DNA from: Raffaelea ambrosiae
Taxonomy: Eukaryota > Ascomycota > Sordariomycetes > Ophiostomatales > Ophiostomataceae
DNA length: 64,000 nt
Reading direction: 5' to 3'
Assembly: GCA_002778195.1 (NCBI GenBank)
Contig: PCDI01000001.1
Location: 5,277,429 to 5,341,428, forward strand
Shown here: in pieces, positions 22,809-33,971 of the stretch
How positions within the stretch are numbered: position 1 is the first letter of the stretch
How the letters are laid out: each line of letters starts with the position of its first letter
Notes under the pieces: generated by a model
What the model was told of the DNA's origin: nothing
The model's input: only the letters and a program-made list of their open reading frames with translations
The model's database searches: none
Program-made: the position numbers and the translations under genes

Positions 22809-25800
22809 CTAATTCTGGTCACCAATTATCCGTCGACTTGCCTCTTCAGCGAACGTCCTCTGTCCCAGCGGCCGTCCGTCCATTTCCAGCTCCGTGCCTT
22901 TCTGGCCCATCCGCGCCGTCACCACTACCTTCGGGGTGCCGTCATCATCGTCCTCGTCCCCGCCACCACCTCCCTCCTGGAGGCTGTGGAGCCTCGCCTC
23001 GCGGTACTGCTGCCGATGGGTGATCACGGCCACGTACGGCACCCGCGGCTGCAGGAACTGGCACCAGCGCACCACGGCCGCCATCCCGGCGTCGTCCAGG
23101 CTGTCAAACACCTCGTCCACCAGCAGATAGTGCGCGCGATAGCGGCTGCGTGCCTGGCTCAGCTGCAGCAGCGCAAAGAAGAGAGCCAGGTCCATCCGCT
23201 TGCGCTCGCCTCCGCTGCGCTTCGCGTATCCCACGTCAGGGTGCAGGGCGAGGGAGCTGTCGAGCGTCCGGGCCCCGCCGGCCTCGTCGGCCGTGTACAG
23301 CGGCCTCATCATCCCCGACGCCGTGGCCTGCGCGTGGCGCGTGTCGTGGTACAGGACCGTCAGCGCCTCGGCCACGAGCGTGTTGAGCTGCGCCAGGTTC
23401 TTCTCGAGCAGGAACGCGCGGAACGTGTGCGGCGTCGTCGTCGCGTCGCCCTTGCTCTCCTTGCTCTTTTTTTTCTTCGCGGGCTGACCGGACGCTGACG
23501 GCCGTCTCGTCTTCACGCCCGATGCCCAAAAGTCCAGCAGCTCCCGGTCCGCCTCGAGAGCCGCCACCTGCGCCTCCAGCGCCTCGCACTGCAGCTTCCA
23601 GCCCCCGAGCTCCTTCTGCTCGCGGGCCACCAGCCCGGCATACATGTCCAGCTGCTGCTGCGCCTGCTCGCAGCGGCGGGCTCGGCTGCGGTGCTCCTCT
23701 GCCTGCCGCCGCATCTGGGCCTGCTCGCGGAGCGTCGTGGTCAGCGCCGTCTGGTGTACACGGCGGGCGTCCTCGGGGTGGCTGCTCGCTGCAGCGGAGC
23801 GGACGGTCTGCACGTCGACGCTGTGGCGTGCAGCGAGCGTCCGGATCAGCGCCTCGGACCGGGCGCGGGCCTGCAGCGCGGCAATGCCCTGCTCCGCGGC
23901 GTCGATGTCGCGCTGCAGTTCACATACACGTGCCTCGTAGTCTTCGGGTCGGCTCCGGCGGCTCTGCTGCACCAACGGGCGCTTCTTCTCCGAGCGCGTC
24001 TCGCTCGTGAATGTCTCGAGAGCCTTGAGGCCCCGACAGACGGATGCCACGACACGCCGATAGGGCCGTACAAAGTAGGTGGCTGTCCACGACGCAGGGG
24101 GTCCTCCGACCTCGTTCTGGACGAAGAAATCCACGTGGCTGGTTCCACATGCGTCCGCGCCCAGCCAACGGCGGACGCCGCCTAGGGCGTCCACGACGAA
24201 GGAGGCGACTGACTGCCGCCACCCCGGCTCTGGAGCCGGCCCATGCTCGCGCTCCAATTCCGCCGCCGCTGCTTCGTCTTGCTGGTTTCGGACAAAGGCA
24301 AGGAACGAGTGCAGCCGGCCCAGACGCTGCTCCTCCGTGTGGATGTCTCTGGAGAGCGAGAACTTCTCGTCGTGGAACAACGCGCACAGCTCGGCCGACT
24401 TCCGGGCCAGGTGCTGCAGGTCTGCCACCCGCTGGTTGGCTGCCATGATCCGACTCTCCAGCACAGCCAAGCCCTTCTCCGGGTCTTCCTCGCCCAGCGT
24501 CCTGGCAGCTTCTTGCAGGCGTGCCCTCGTCTGATCGAGTTCCTGTAGGAAGCCCTCGCGCAGTGCGGTATGTTCCTTGAGGTGGGCTTGCGTATGCTGC
24601 ATCAGCCTCGCCAGCTCACCCAGCTTGCCCCGTATGCTCCCAATCTCGCCGTCCAGCTCCCGTAGCAGCTTCCGCGAGACGTCTCCGAAGCCATTCAGCG
24701 GCTCCAGCCCGAGCATCGGCTCAATCAGCTCGCGCCGCTGGGCGGCTCCGGTACTCATGAAACTGACCACGCCCTCCTGGCCGAGCACCACCGTGCGCAC
24801 AAACATGTCGTAGTTGATGCCCAGAAGCGCATCAATGGCTCGCTGCGTGGCCCGCATGTCGGCATGCTCCAACTGCGACTGCACCACGCCGTCTCGCTCG
24901 ACGATGACACGGTTGCCGTGCACCTTGTCGCCGCGGTACCGTGTAATGGCGTAGCCGTTGTCGAAGGCGAGGCGCACACAGCAGTTCTTGCCCACGGCGT
25001 CGTTGACGACGTCCTTCACCGACATGCTCTGGTCCTGCCGGATGCACTTGCCGAACTGGCACCACGTGATGGCCTCCAGCAGCATGCTCTTGCCAGCGCC
25101 GTTGTCGCCGACCACAAACGTGAGCCCGGGCGGAATGTCGCGCCCAAACTCCAGATCCAGCGTGCCCTGGACACTCAGGAAATTGGTGATGGACAGCGAT
25201 CGTGGGCTGGCGTTGAAGACCTGCGTGGGTGCATGCGCCGTGGCCGACACGGCGAGGTCTTTTGTCCCTTCGAGAGGCTCCGGAGCGAAAAGAGCCTTGC
25301 AGGACATGTTGCCGTTGGCACCTTGCTCCGACGCCCCGAGCAGACGCTGGCCGATGGTGATGAGCGTCTCTCGCTGCTGGAGAAGGGATCCCTTTAGCTC
25401 GAGTGCCTCCACGTAGGACCTGGCTTCCTGGACGAGGTCCTGCGGATCCGCAGCCGCGTCCTCGGGGTCTGGATTCTGAAAATCACCAGCTGGCAAACGT
25501 GTCTCCGGGCTGCCAAATGCCACAGCTTTTCGCTCGGGCCGCATCGGATTCCAGTTGTGCACGCTCTTGGCCCCGAGGCGAAGAAGGCGGTCTCTGGCTG
25601 TCACATACTCGACGTGGGTGTCGATGTTGACCAGCTTGACGTGCTTTCCGACCACATCCTCTCCGTTGATCTCGCCACGGAGGACATGCTTCGCGTCTTT
25701 CGCGGTGTAGCCGACAGCGTGTGGCGAGAGAACCAGTTCGTGGCGCAGCGTGTCTGGGTCAAACAGGACGACGCCCTTCTGCTCGTCGTGCAAGTCTCCC

Positions 25801-26534
25801 CACGAGAGCTGCAATGGGGAGCCAAGGTAGATGATTGCACCCTGCAGCGGATCTGTGCGTCCCTGCCCGGTCTCGCCGACGTCGTCTCTCGGCTGCTGTA
25901 TGACCTGGTGGCAGTGGAAATGACCCGTGAACGTGCGTGCCAGGGGAGCGAAGCTTCCTGGGGAGGTCAACCCGTTGTACGTATGGGGGTAGGGAGACCC
26001 GGGCACATGACGCTGCGTTACAGCCTTGTGGATGGCGAGATGCGCAAACGCCACGGTGTCGTGCGCCTTGCCAGACGCCCCCAGGCTCTCCACCGCCTCG
26101 GTCAACTCCAGCTGGTCCTCGCGGAAGGGCAGCAGCAGCACACGCCGGCCGTCCCATACCTCCGTAGACACGTTGCTGTGCAGGCTGACGTATGGGGCCA
26201 GGCGGCTCATGCGCAGCGGATCGAGGGCCGTGGTGTAGTAGTCGTTTCTGTAGGCGAGATCGTGGTTGCCAAGCACGATATGCACGCGGGGAACGGCGTC
26301 GCTCAAGTCGCGGATGAACCGGGAGCAGGCGGCCAGGATCTGGATCGGCTGCTTGTTGCGGTCCGTGAGCAAGTCGCCGCAGATCACGGCGCGCTGGATG
26401 TTCCGTTGTCGCGCCAGATCCGTGATCCACTGGGCTGTCTTCTGGATGCGGCTGAGGTCCCTCTGCTGGAAATGGATGTCGCTCACCAGCAGCCACGGCG
26501 CTGGTCGTCCAGGGACGAGAAGCTTGGAGGCCAT
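22809..26534 (-). CDS. Mre11/SbcD-Rad50/SbcC fusion protein (nuclease plus SMC-like ATPase)
   Basis: One uninterrupted 1241-codon frame encodes both halves of an MR (SbcCD) DNA-end-processing enzyme. Residues 14-270 are a metallophosphoesterase with all Mre11 metal motifs: SDIH (D19, H21), GD (G53, D54), GNHD (89-92), FAHLAIH (H165, H169) and GHFH (204-207). A linker leads to the ATPase N-lobe, LSITNFLSVQGTLDLEF (about 447), Walker A GDNGAGKS (476-483), and a Q-loop-like VVLGQEGVVSF (Q586). Long coiled coils fill about 625-760 and 860-1000. The C-lobe has signature RSGGERKR (about 1106-1113), Walker B LLVDEVFDSLDD (1137-1148) and H-loop ITHRQQ (H1173). A Lys-rich patch at about 1020-1030 could be a nuclear signal. 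No CXXC zinc hook is seen in the coil. The lack of introns differs from most neighbours. Mre11/Rad50 fusions are known sporadically in viruses, bacteria and some eukaryotes. The organism presumably also has separate MRE11 and RAD50, so this would be an additional enzyme. Confidence 0.93.
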   Translation of the reverse strand: MASKLLVPGRPAPWLLVSDIHFQQRDLSRIQKTAQWITDLARQRNIQRAVICGDLLTDRNKQPIQILAACSRFIRDLSDAVPRVHIVLGNHDLAYRNDYYTTALDPLRMSRLAPYVSLHSNVSTEVWDGRRVLLLPFREDQLELTEAVESLGASGKAHDTVAFAHLAIHKAVTQRHVPGSPYPHTYNGLTSPGSFAPLARTFTGHFHCHQVIQQPRDDVGETGQGRTDPLQGAIIYLGSPLQLSWGDLHDEQKGVVLFDPDTLRHELVLSPHAVGYTAKDAKHVLRGEINGEDVVGKHVKLVNIDTHVEYVTARDRLLRLGAKSVHNWNPMRPERKAVAFGSPETRLPAGDFQNPDPEDAAADPQDLVQEARSYVEALELKGSLLQQRETLITIGQRLLGASEQGANGNMSCKALFAPEPLEGTKDLAVSATAHAPTQVFNASPRSLSITNFLSVQGTLDLEFGRDIPPGLTFVVGDNGAGKSMLLEAITWCQFGKCIRQDQSMSVKDVVNDAVGKNCCVRLAFDNGYAITRYRGDKVHGNRVIVERDGVVQSQLEHADMRATQRAIDALLGINYDMFVRTVVLGQEGVVSFMSTGAAQRRELIEPMLGLEPLNGFGDVSRKLLRELDGEIGSIRGKLGELARLMQHTQAHLKEHTALREGFLQELDQTRARLQEAARTLGEEDPEKGLAVLESRIMAANQRVADLQHLARKSAELCALFHDEKFSLSRDIHTEEQRLGRLHSFLAFVRNQQDEAAAAELEREHGPAPEPGWRQSVASFVVDALGGVRRWLGADACGTSHVDFFVQNEVGGPPASWTATYFVRPYRRVVASVCRGLKALETFTSETRSEKKRPLVQQSRRSRPEDYEARVCELQRDIDAAEQGIAALQARARSEALIRTLAARHSVDVQTVRSAAASSHPEDARRVHQTALTTTLREQAQMRRQAEEHRSRARRCEQAQQQLDMYAGLVAREQKELGGWKLQCEALEAQVAALEADRELLDFWASGVKTRRPSASGQPAKKKKSKESKGDATTTPHTFRAFLLEKNLAQLNTLVAEALTVLYHDTRHAQATASGMMRPLYTADEAGGARTLDSSLALHPDVGYAKRSGGERKRMDLALFFALLQLSQARSRYRAHYLLVDEVFDSLDDAGMAAVVRWCQFLQPRVPYVAVITHRQQYREARLHSLQEGGGGGDEDDDDGTPKVVVTARMGQKGTELEMDGRPLGQRTFAEEASRRIIGDQN

Positions 26535-28259
26535 GGTGGGAGGCGAGCGGGCAGCTCGTTAAAGAAGCCAGCAGCGCAGCAGGGCAAGACGAGGCAAGAG
26601 ACAAAAGATAAGAAAGCAACGGTCTTCATGCTCGGCCGCTATCCAGACACTCTATACTCCTGGGGTTTTCTCTGGTAATTTCCATTCCTGGCTGGCAAGT
26701 GAACGCCCACGTCTTATGACTAGGCATCAAAACTTCTTGATTGCTCTGACCGATGCGTTCTCCACCTTGAAATCTTACATAATACGATATTTGACTTTTC
26801 TCCCACAAACGCGACTTTGCCACCAGAAATGAAAGAGCGCAACGGCGCATGTGTATTCCACCGTGCTCAGTCGAAACAGAGTTCTCAGCAAGGCAGATCG
26901 TCGGTATCGCTTTGGAGAGGCGAGCGATAGAGTCCTGAAGACAATACGATTTCACATACACATTTCCCGTCCTGGCCGCATCTTTCGGCTCGGTTGCATC
27001 CGGCCAGCGGCCTGAGGTGTCGTATCGCAGGCTTCCATAAATAGCGACTCCTTGGCTGTGACAGCCACCTCCATGATATTTTACCTCCCTTGCTTCTTCT
27101 TTGTGCAGGGGCGAGCAACAACTGCCAGGTAACGTACGGGGATGCCACTTCAACAGCCCTTGTTCGCTCCGCAGTCTCCATATTCTGCATTTTGTCGACG
27201 GAGGGCCCAGTGTAACAAACAATCTTGTGCAGTAGCGTTGTCCCACGGCAATTAAGATTGCGCCTGCGCATGGGTGTGATATGGCCGGATTTGGCTCGGG
27301 TTTGCTTCATTGCGTAGTAGCCGTGGTCTTCGGGTCTGAAAAAAATGCCGTCTCCAACTTAGGAAGGGTCTATTTACGCCCCGACAGTTCGCTTCGATTG
27401 GAGGAAATACGAATCAGGAAATCAAGAAGGATCCTGGAGCTCGAATAGACAATAAGCTGTGTGAGCTACCTGGAAGTTCTTAGATCCCCGTCAGCAACCC
27501 AGGTCCGCATGGCACAGATAACAACCCGCCCGTGTGGAAGTAACCCGGTTTCGTTGTGACGAACCCCGATGGCCGACATAGGGGGATTTCAGATAATTTC
27601 GGGGACTAGATTTCGGGGATTTTAGGGATCAGCGTGCTAATATTCCAGGACACACAGCCCGGATTCAGCCACTTCTGTCCTTCTGTGGTAACTGGTTTTT
27701 AGAGCATCATACCTAACAGTACAAAAATAGTACCTCCTTCCGTGGCTGTGTAGGGTTCAAAAGGATCGACGCGCGAACAAGTTCCCTGCTTAGCACCAAA
27801 CGGCTACACGCGAAAGTACCTAAATCTGAAGAGAACTCGAGATGCAGGAGGTAGCCACGAACCTTGTAGGGATGGATTATGAGTATGCTTCTGGGGGAGG
27901 GGGTTCCCCTTGCATCATTGCCATGTATGACGAACAAGCGTAGTACTCGTACTTGCTCATCGTCTCACTTCATTGGTGAGCTCCCCTGTGGTTCCTGGTC
28001 ACCCGCGGGCCCAATCAGGCAGCTTGCATCTCGTCCCGCCGCGACTCTCGCTTCAGCCTCTTCCGGAAAGCCGTTGCAACACGCTAACGTACATACTATT
28101 GAAGTAGCGTCTACGGCTGACCGATCAATGCACTGCAGTAATCGTAAACGAACCCGTTCTTAAATAAAAGCGGAAGACCAGACCACTGGGCATGCGCAAG
28201 CTCTGTTGCCGGAGAGGAGGGGGGGGGGCGTAGATTTTTGCGTCTGCAAACTTTCAGCG
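26535..28259. promoter_or_regulatory. Long divergent intergenic region, 1.7 kb
   Basis: This region separates the nuclease-ATPase fusion (minus) from the lipoxygenase gene (plus). Minus-strand open frames around 26626-27310 reach about 200 codons, but their translation shows no domain and no signal peptide. I treat them as chance frames. A G-run of about ten bases lies at 28221-28228, just before the lipoxygenase start. No RNA gene was found. Confidence 0.4.
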
Positions 28260-30388
28260 ATGATGCTCAACGTCCTTGGCCCAGCCGTATGGCTGCTTCT
28301 GCTACCGTTTGAAGCCGTGTCTGCCTCTCCCGTGGCGGTGAAAGAGAGACGCAATGGCACCGACATGGTCGACCAGTTGATCACAGCGTTGACGCTCAGT
28401 TTCCTAAGCAGCATACCAAAGGCAACGGAAAACGGGACTGTTCTCCTGGATGAGCTGCTGTCCCCCATGGAAAACGAGTCCTACTCTATTCCAGCCCAGG
28501 CTGCCCACCCCGTCAACAGAACGCGGGGCCTCATCTCTGTGCGCCAGTCGTTCGGCTATGATGGCGACTCCTATGGCGGTCCTCATTATCCGTCGGGGGA
28601 GCTCGGTGTCGCCAAGAACGCGCTGGACGTCGCCAATATCCAGACTGACCTCGTGGGGAGGATCACCGGCGCGCAAACGGACGGCGAAAAGGCCCTTGCA
28701 GATGTTTCTGATGTGAGCAGCTCGTGACGAGAACAACACTGAAAGGTCCTCGAGATCGGACTGACTAACGCATACGCCAATCTGACAAGGCATCACTCAC
28801 GACACTGGACGACTACACCAAGATGTACCAGGGCGAGTGGCTCCATGCGCTGCCAAACGGCACCGACCCTGGCGTGTCCACCAACTACACCCAGGACCTA
28901 TACTTCTCCATGCAACGTCTGTCTACCAGCCCGTACCTCATCCGCCGACTGAAGGGTGGCGACCCCTTGCCTTTCCATGTTGACGACAACACCACGCGCA
29001 CGCTCGCGGGCACGGGGCTCGACCAGCTGAGCAGAGCGGGTCGGCTGTTCTACGCGGACCATCGCGATCAGTTGGGTCTGAATTCGACCGGCCGGTATGC
29101 GGCGGCTTGCGACGCGTACTTCTACATCAGCCAAGACTCGGGAGACTTCTTGCCGCTCGCCATCCGCACCAACGTCGGGTCCAACCTGATCTACACCCCC
29201 CTCGACAGTGCAGGCGACTGGCTGCTGGCCAAGATGATGTTCAATGTGAACGACTTTTGGTTTGCCCAGTGGAACCATCTGGCCCAGACGCACTACGTGG
29301 TGCAAATTGTTTGGATGGCTGCCATTCGCTCGATAAGCCACGAGCACCCTGTCTTTGCCATCCTGAACAGACGTGAGATGACCACCAGCTACACTGCCCC
29401 CCTCCCCTTTCCCTGTCCGACAGCAACAAAACGACGCGTTCTTATGCTTACTCCCGAGTAGTCACCTACGAAGTGTTCTCCATCTCTATTCTGGCCCAGT
29501 CCATACTTTTCGCGTCGGGGGGCACTGTCGATCTCATCTTTGCTTTTACTGGCACAGAGGCGAATAACTTTACCAATCATTTGTACCAGGACGGTTCCGG
29601 AAATTTCCAGTCCAACTACTTCCAAACAGATCTCCGCCGACGCGGTCTGATCCACTCGTGCCATGGCCCGCCGCTCCGCCACTTTCCATTCTACGAAGAC
29701 GGCAAAGTCATCCATGACGCCATTCGTGTAGTCATGTCTACATTCGTACGGTCGTACTACCAATCCGACGGAGACGTTGCACTGGACAAGGAAATCCAGG
29801 ACTGGGTGGCCGAATGCAATGGCCCAGCTGGAGCACTCGACTTTCCGTCCAAGATAGAAACGATCGAGACTCTTGTTGATGTCTTGACGCACATTGTAAG
29901 TCCCATGACGAAGAAGCAAGGTACAGCGGAAAGCGATGACTGACGTTTTCGAAAAGGCCCATCTCGCCTCCACCGCACACCATGCTGTCAATACCAACGA
30001 GTTGATCCAGGTGTCCAGCGTGCTGCCGTTCAACCCAGCGTCGCTTTACAGTCCCCTTCCCACAAAAAAGAGTTCGCTCACCAACCCCGTGGACTTTCTG
30101 CCGCCGGTAGACAAGGTCATTGGGCAGATGGTGGTCGGGTCTCTTTTTGCCCGCCCGGAATTTGCGGGCACCAACCGCACATTGATTCATATGTTTGACG
30201 ACACGACAATGCTGGGCCTTATGAACAAAGAAACACGGGTTGCAAACTCTATATTTATGGACAAGATGACAGCCTTCAGCTCAAAAGTTCAGGCCAGGGC
30301 ATTTGACGAGAAAGGACTGAGCCAAGGCATGCCGTTCTTGTGGAAAGCCCTGGATCCTAACGTTGCTCCATACGCTCTTACTGTTTAG
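28260..30388 (+). CDS. Secreted manganese-type lipoxygenase
   Basis: Secreted dioxygenase that peroxidises polyunsaturated fatty acids (linoleic and linolenic acid in known relatives). Exons 28260-28712, 28790-29372, 29462-29895 and 29957-30388 (633 residues). The N-terminus is a signal peptide (MMLNVLGPAVWLLLLPF, cleavage near SASP) followed by many Asn-X-Ser/Thr sequons. The catalytic helix reads FWFAQWNHLAQTHYVVQIVW; H314 and H319 fit the H-x4-H metal ligands. SHEHPVFAILNRLTYEVFS is restored across intron 2. STAHHAVNTNE supplies the third His and the Asn (H498, N502), and the chain ends in Val633. A C-terminal Val, together with secretion and no PLAT domain, is typical of fungal Mn-lipoxygenases rather than plant or animal iron enzymes. 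Two acceptors end in AAG rather than CAG/TAG, but frames and motifs support them. Confidence 0.9.
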
Positions 30389-33300
30389 TTTTGCCTCTCC
30401 TGGATAGTAGTGTTGAGACCGGGTTTGGGGGAGCAAAAGCAAAGCCATGGCGTCAAACAGGTGTGGAAGCGAAGTTGGGGATACCCAGTATACATTCAAA
30501 TACAAACACTGCGTTGTTTTCTTGCATTTCAGATTTAAAGCAGACTTCAGAGCTACTAAGCGCAATATAGCATGCAATACAAGCCATCTATGGCCCTCTT
30601 TTCGTATTTGTGTGTCTTCCAACTGCCCGATAGAAGAAGATAAACTAGTATACAACAGGCCCTAAGCCCCTGGCATGACTCGTGCTGAGGAGGACCTTGT
30701 GGATGCAACTGTCGAGAAATGGGTTTTGAACGCGTCGCTCTATATGCAGCCTGGTGCGGCTATGAGTCCTAGCTTGCGAGACCATCACCATCTCGACTGG
30801 GCCTGGAATGCCCGAGGTGTCTATTACCGCCACTACTACTCGCCGGAGTGGGTGACGGGAGCTTGCAGCTTGTGGATCCCCACGATTGACGACGTCGACG
30901 GGGACGACCGCACGGAAGAGCCCAGACGGACGAGAATCAGAGCGTTCCTGAAGCATGCTCTTCATAACGGGCAGTAGAAAAAAGGCGAATATGCATAGGA
31001 AGCCCATGGACCGACGTCTTTGGTCAGATGAGGGATGACCCTGCCAATGCAGCGTGAGTCGCTCCAGTCTTGTCCGATCTTGATCATTATGTGGCCACTG
31101 TACTAAAACGCATTGAAGTGACAGGCACGAATTTTGCACCGTGGGAGATGCGGCCCAGGATGACAACGTTCGCACCATTAAGTATTTGCGTTACGCTCGT
31201 ATAGTGAAGAAGAGGAGTACGGACATTAATGACGGAGATCCTGGGCCAAGCACGAGAAGGAAGCATCGACGGCGAGTTAAGCAAGCCATTGACAACTTTG
31301 CAAAGCGTATTTGTTTTTCTGTGGCTCAAGTTTATGTATCGGATTTGCTGTCGGATGATCCTCTGACAACCGGGTCTCGCTTGGTCTGCTTTCATATTTT
31401 CTGGCAGTGTGTCGCCCGGGACAGGATCGTCCATCAAATACAATCCCATTGTGAATGGTGTTACCTGAGACTCTGAGCCACTGTGTCCGATCCCTGTTTT
31501 CTAACGACTCTGTGTTGTTTGTCTTCGACTTTATGTTTCCCAATAGAAACTATGTTCCCTCTACGTAGTGATTTCACAAGACGGTTCTGCGCCACCAGAG
31601 TTTCACTCTCTTCCTGAAACGCACTTCGTCTTCCACCCCCTACCTCTACAGATGGACAGTGGGTATTCTTTTCTATGTGGGCTGGATCAGGATGACACTG
31701 TATGGGTGAGCAAGGGGGACAGAAGACCTCGGACATTGCAAGCATTGAAGCCAAAATGCCCTCAGATCTTCTCCCCTGCTATAACACTGTGCCAAGTGAG
31801 TGATGCACATATCAGAATGACCTGCCAAGAGCATCTGGTACAGCAACAATTGTCCGTCCGGAGATCCACCACAAGTCACGCAGTTTCCTTATGCCAAATG
31901 CAAAGTCTCGTATATGGCATCGGCGAAATTTGTCTACACGGACGGTTTTCCTGGTGTGGAACAGCCATTCTTGCCTCAACTACCCCCCCTCCCCTCCAAA
32001 GCAAATTGATAAAAAAAAACTTGAACAGCACCCAGAAAGGACAGACTGTACCGGCAGGAACAACTGTCCACGCAAGCTTCCTGCTTACCGTTTGCACGAA
32101 ATCTTATTTCCTCACAGAGGATCACCACCAACAGTGGCTGCAATCTCATTTGTTCCAGAAAAACAACAAGCGAGAGGGGCACTCTATCTCTCAACAAAAG
32201 AAACGCCATCGTAGAAGCGTACCTGCCTTGCTCAAGGCACCCACTTTCCCGTTCAGTCCGCGGGTACTGAAGCCACCATAACTTCCGTTCGTGAGCCCAT
32301 GAGCCCACAAGCCCTTATGTTTAGCTTTGTGATATCAGATATGTGCACCTTCCAGAGAATTAGGCCCAGTCTGTGGTAGACACATCGAACGCCCTTTCCC
32401 TTTGTTGGAAGATGTCGTGTTCATCATATATCATGATAGCCAAACGCGGCCATTGCTCCTTCCCTGCCTTGAGTCGGGCCCGAAAGGGCGGGATGAACTT
32501 GCCAGGCCCGCCTCGTTCTTTCCCTTCTCTCCAAAGAGGCATATGGGGGTGTGCGAGACGTGGCTTGGTGGTTAGTTTGAGAAAGAACCAACGTTGCCGA
32601 CGCCTATGGGGAGAATAGAGACCATGAATAGAAAAGGATATCCCCCTTCAGGTTCTGTTTTCTTTTCTCTCCTTTTTCCCTCCAACCTGTACGGTCTTGA
32701 CCCAGTAGGTATTTGTACCAATGACTGAGGTCTACCACCGGCCAGCACTCCGCAAGTGCGAGAGTAAAAGCAGAGTCGGGATTTCAGGCTGGCCTCATGG
32801 CCTTTCTGGTCCCGATGCTGCGACATACTCAATTTTTTGATCCTTCTGCATTCCTCCACATCTTGTGGATGATTTCTGCACGTTGTCAGACTGGCAGTGT
32901 GGGTTGATGGAACCCAGTGAAGGCATCTGAGGGTCCTCTCCCTCTTTCTGGCAACACTTTTGAGAACTCAGGTATGCTGTTTCTTCATCGTTCTCTTCTT
33001 CCATTTTGCTCGTTGTTACTGATGACAGCTGGGTGGCATATGGATGTCTCTGCATCTTATCTTTCTCCTCGATCGCAATGCAAACGACAACAACTCGACC
33101 CCTCTTCGACGACGATTCCGGCAGCGATGTCAACGATGACAGTTGCAAAAACTCTGGTGATGACTACTACCTGTTTCTTCTTCTGCATCTCGGACGGCGA
33201 CTTCCACGATGCTGAAGATGTCAATGCGGATTCTCGACAATGGCCACTTGGCATGTCAGCCGCAGATGCATTACAAAAGTGAGACTGCGACCGCGTTTGT

Positions 33301-33971
33301 AGAACGAAATGACTGTGAAGATGTAGTTCGAATTCAGTTAAGCACGAAAAGTGTGGATTTGTTAATGGAAGATGTTGTTTGGTGGTGAGGAACATTTGCG
33401 TGTTATGGTGGGGGGAAAAACAACCAAGCCTTTTTTTCTTTTAACTTTCTATCTTTCTATTTGGTGTGTGATCACGTGGCACAGTGTTCTTCTACTAGTC
33501 TCACTTTTTCTCTCTTCTGAATCGATCGATGGCACATTCTAACATCCTTTAGAGTTCCGCATGACGCGGTATCATGTAGCCATGCCTCATTTCGCAATGG
33601 CTTTATTTTTGTGATACGTACGACTTACAGTCCAATGAGCTAGTCCCAATGTGGAGGCACTCGAAACCTAATCAGCGCCAATGACGCAAGACCCACTTCT
33701 GCAACCTACGTCGGCTGCCGATGCCGACAGTGGATTATGGCAGCCGGGCAGCGATCCCACCACCGGCCGCACCTGGCATCTCCGCCATCGGCAATGGGCC
33801 AAGTCTAATCTGGCTACAGCCAGATAGCCGTCGAGCGATAATCGACATAACGAGAACAACGAGAACAAGGTATGAGAAGTACGCGCAAAACAATTGTTGT
33901 GATTCACCACGAAACCTCTCGAAACGAAAGACACAGAACAACACCAGCGGCTGTTATTGATCGCAGAAATC
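30389..33971. other. Gene-poor stretch, 3.6 kb
   Basis: This stretch lies between the lipoxygenase and D-amino-acid oxidase genes. Several open frames exist on both strands (for example about 237 codons at 31568-32281), but none shows a domain, a signal peptide or splice-supported extension. One small frame at 30675-30977 is listed separately with low confidence. No terminal repeats, transposase fragments or RNA genes were recognised. Confidence 0.4.
30675..30977 (+). CDS. Possible small hypothetical protein (100 residues)
   Basis: An ATG-initiated frame of 100 codons lies about 290 bp after the lipoxygenase stop. Its composition looks protein-like, with an aromatic-rich centre (DWAWNARGVYYRHYYSPEW) and a charged C-terminus, but no family is recognised and no splice extension is evident. 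A longer open frame overlaps it on the minus strand and is no more convincing. It could be a remnant of a decayed gene or chance. Confidence 0.2.
   Translation: MTRAEEDLVDATVEKWVLNASLYMQPGAAMSPSLRDHHHLDWAWNARGVYYRHYYSPEWVTGACSLWIPTIDDVDGDDRTEEPRRTRIRAFLKHALHNGQ

Noticed and set aside
26626..27310. Minus-strand open frames of 140-206 codons
   Set aside because: The translations have no domain, no signal peptide and composition unlike neighbouring genes. They lie in a divergent promoter region.
31568..32281. Open frame of 237 codons in the 3.6-kb gap
   Set aside because: No recognisable motif, Cys- and His-rich random-looking composition, and no splice continuity.
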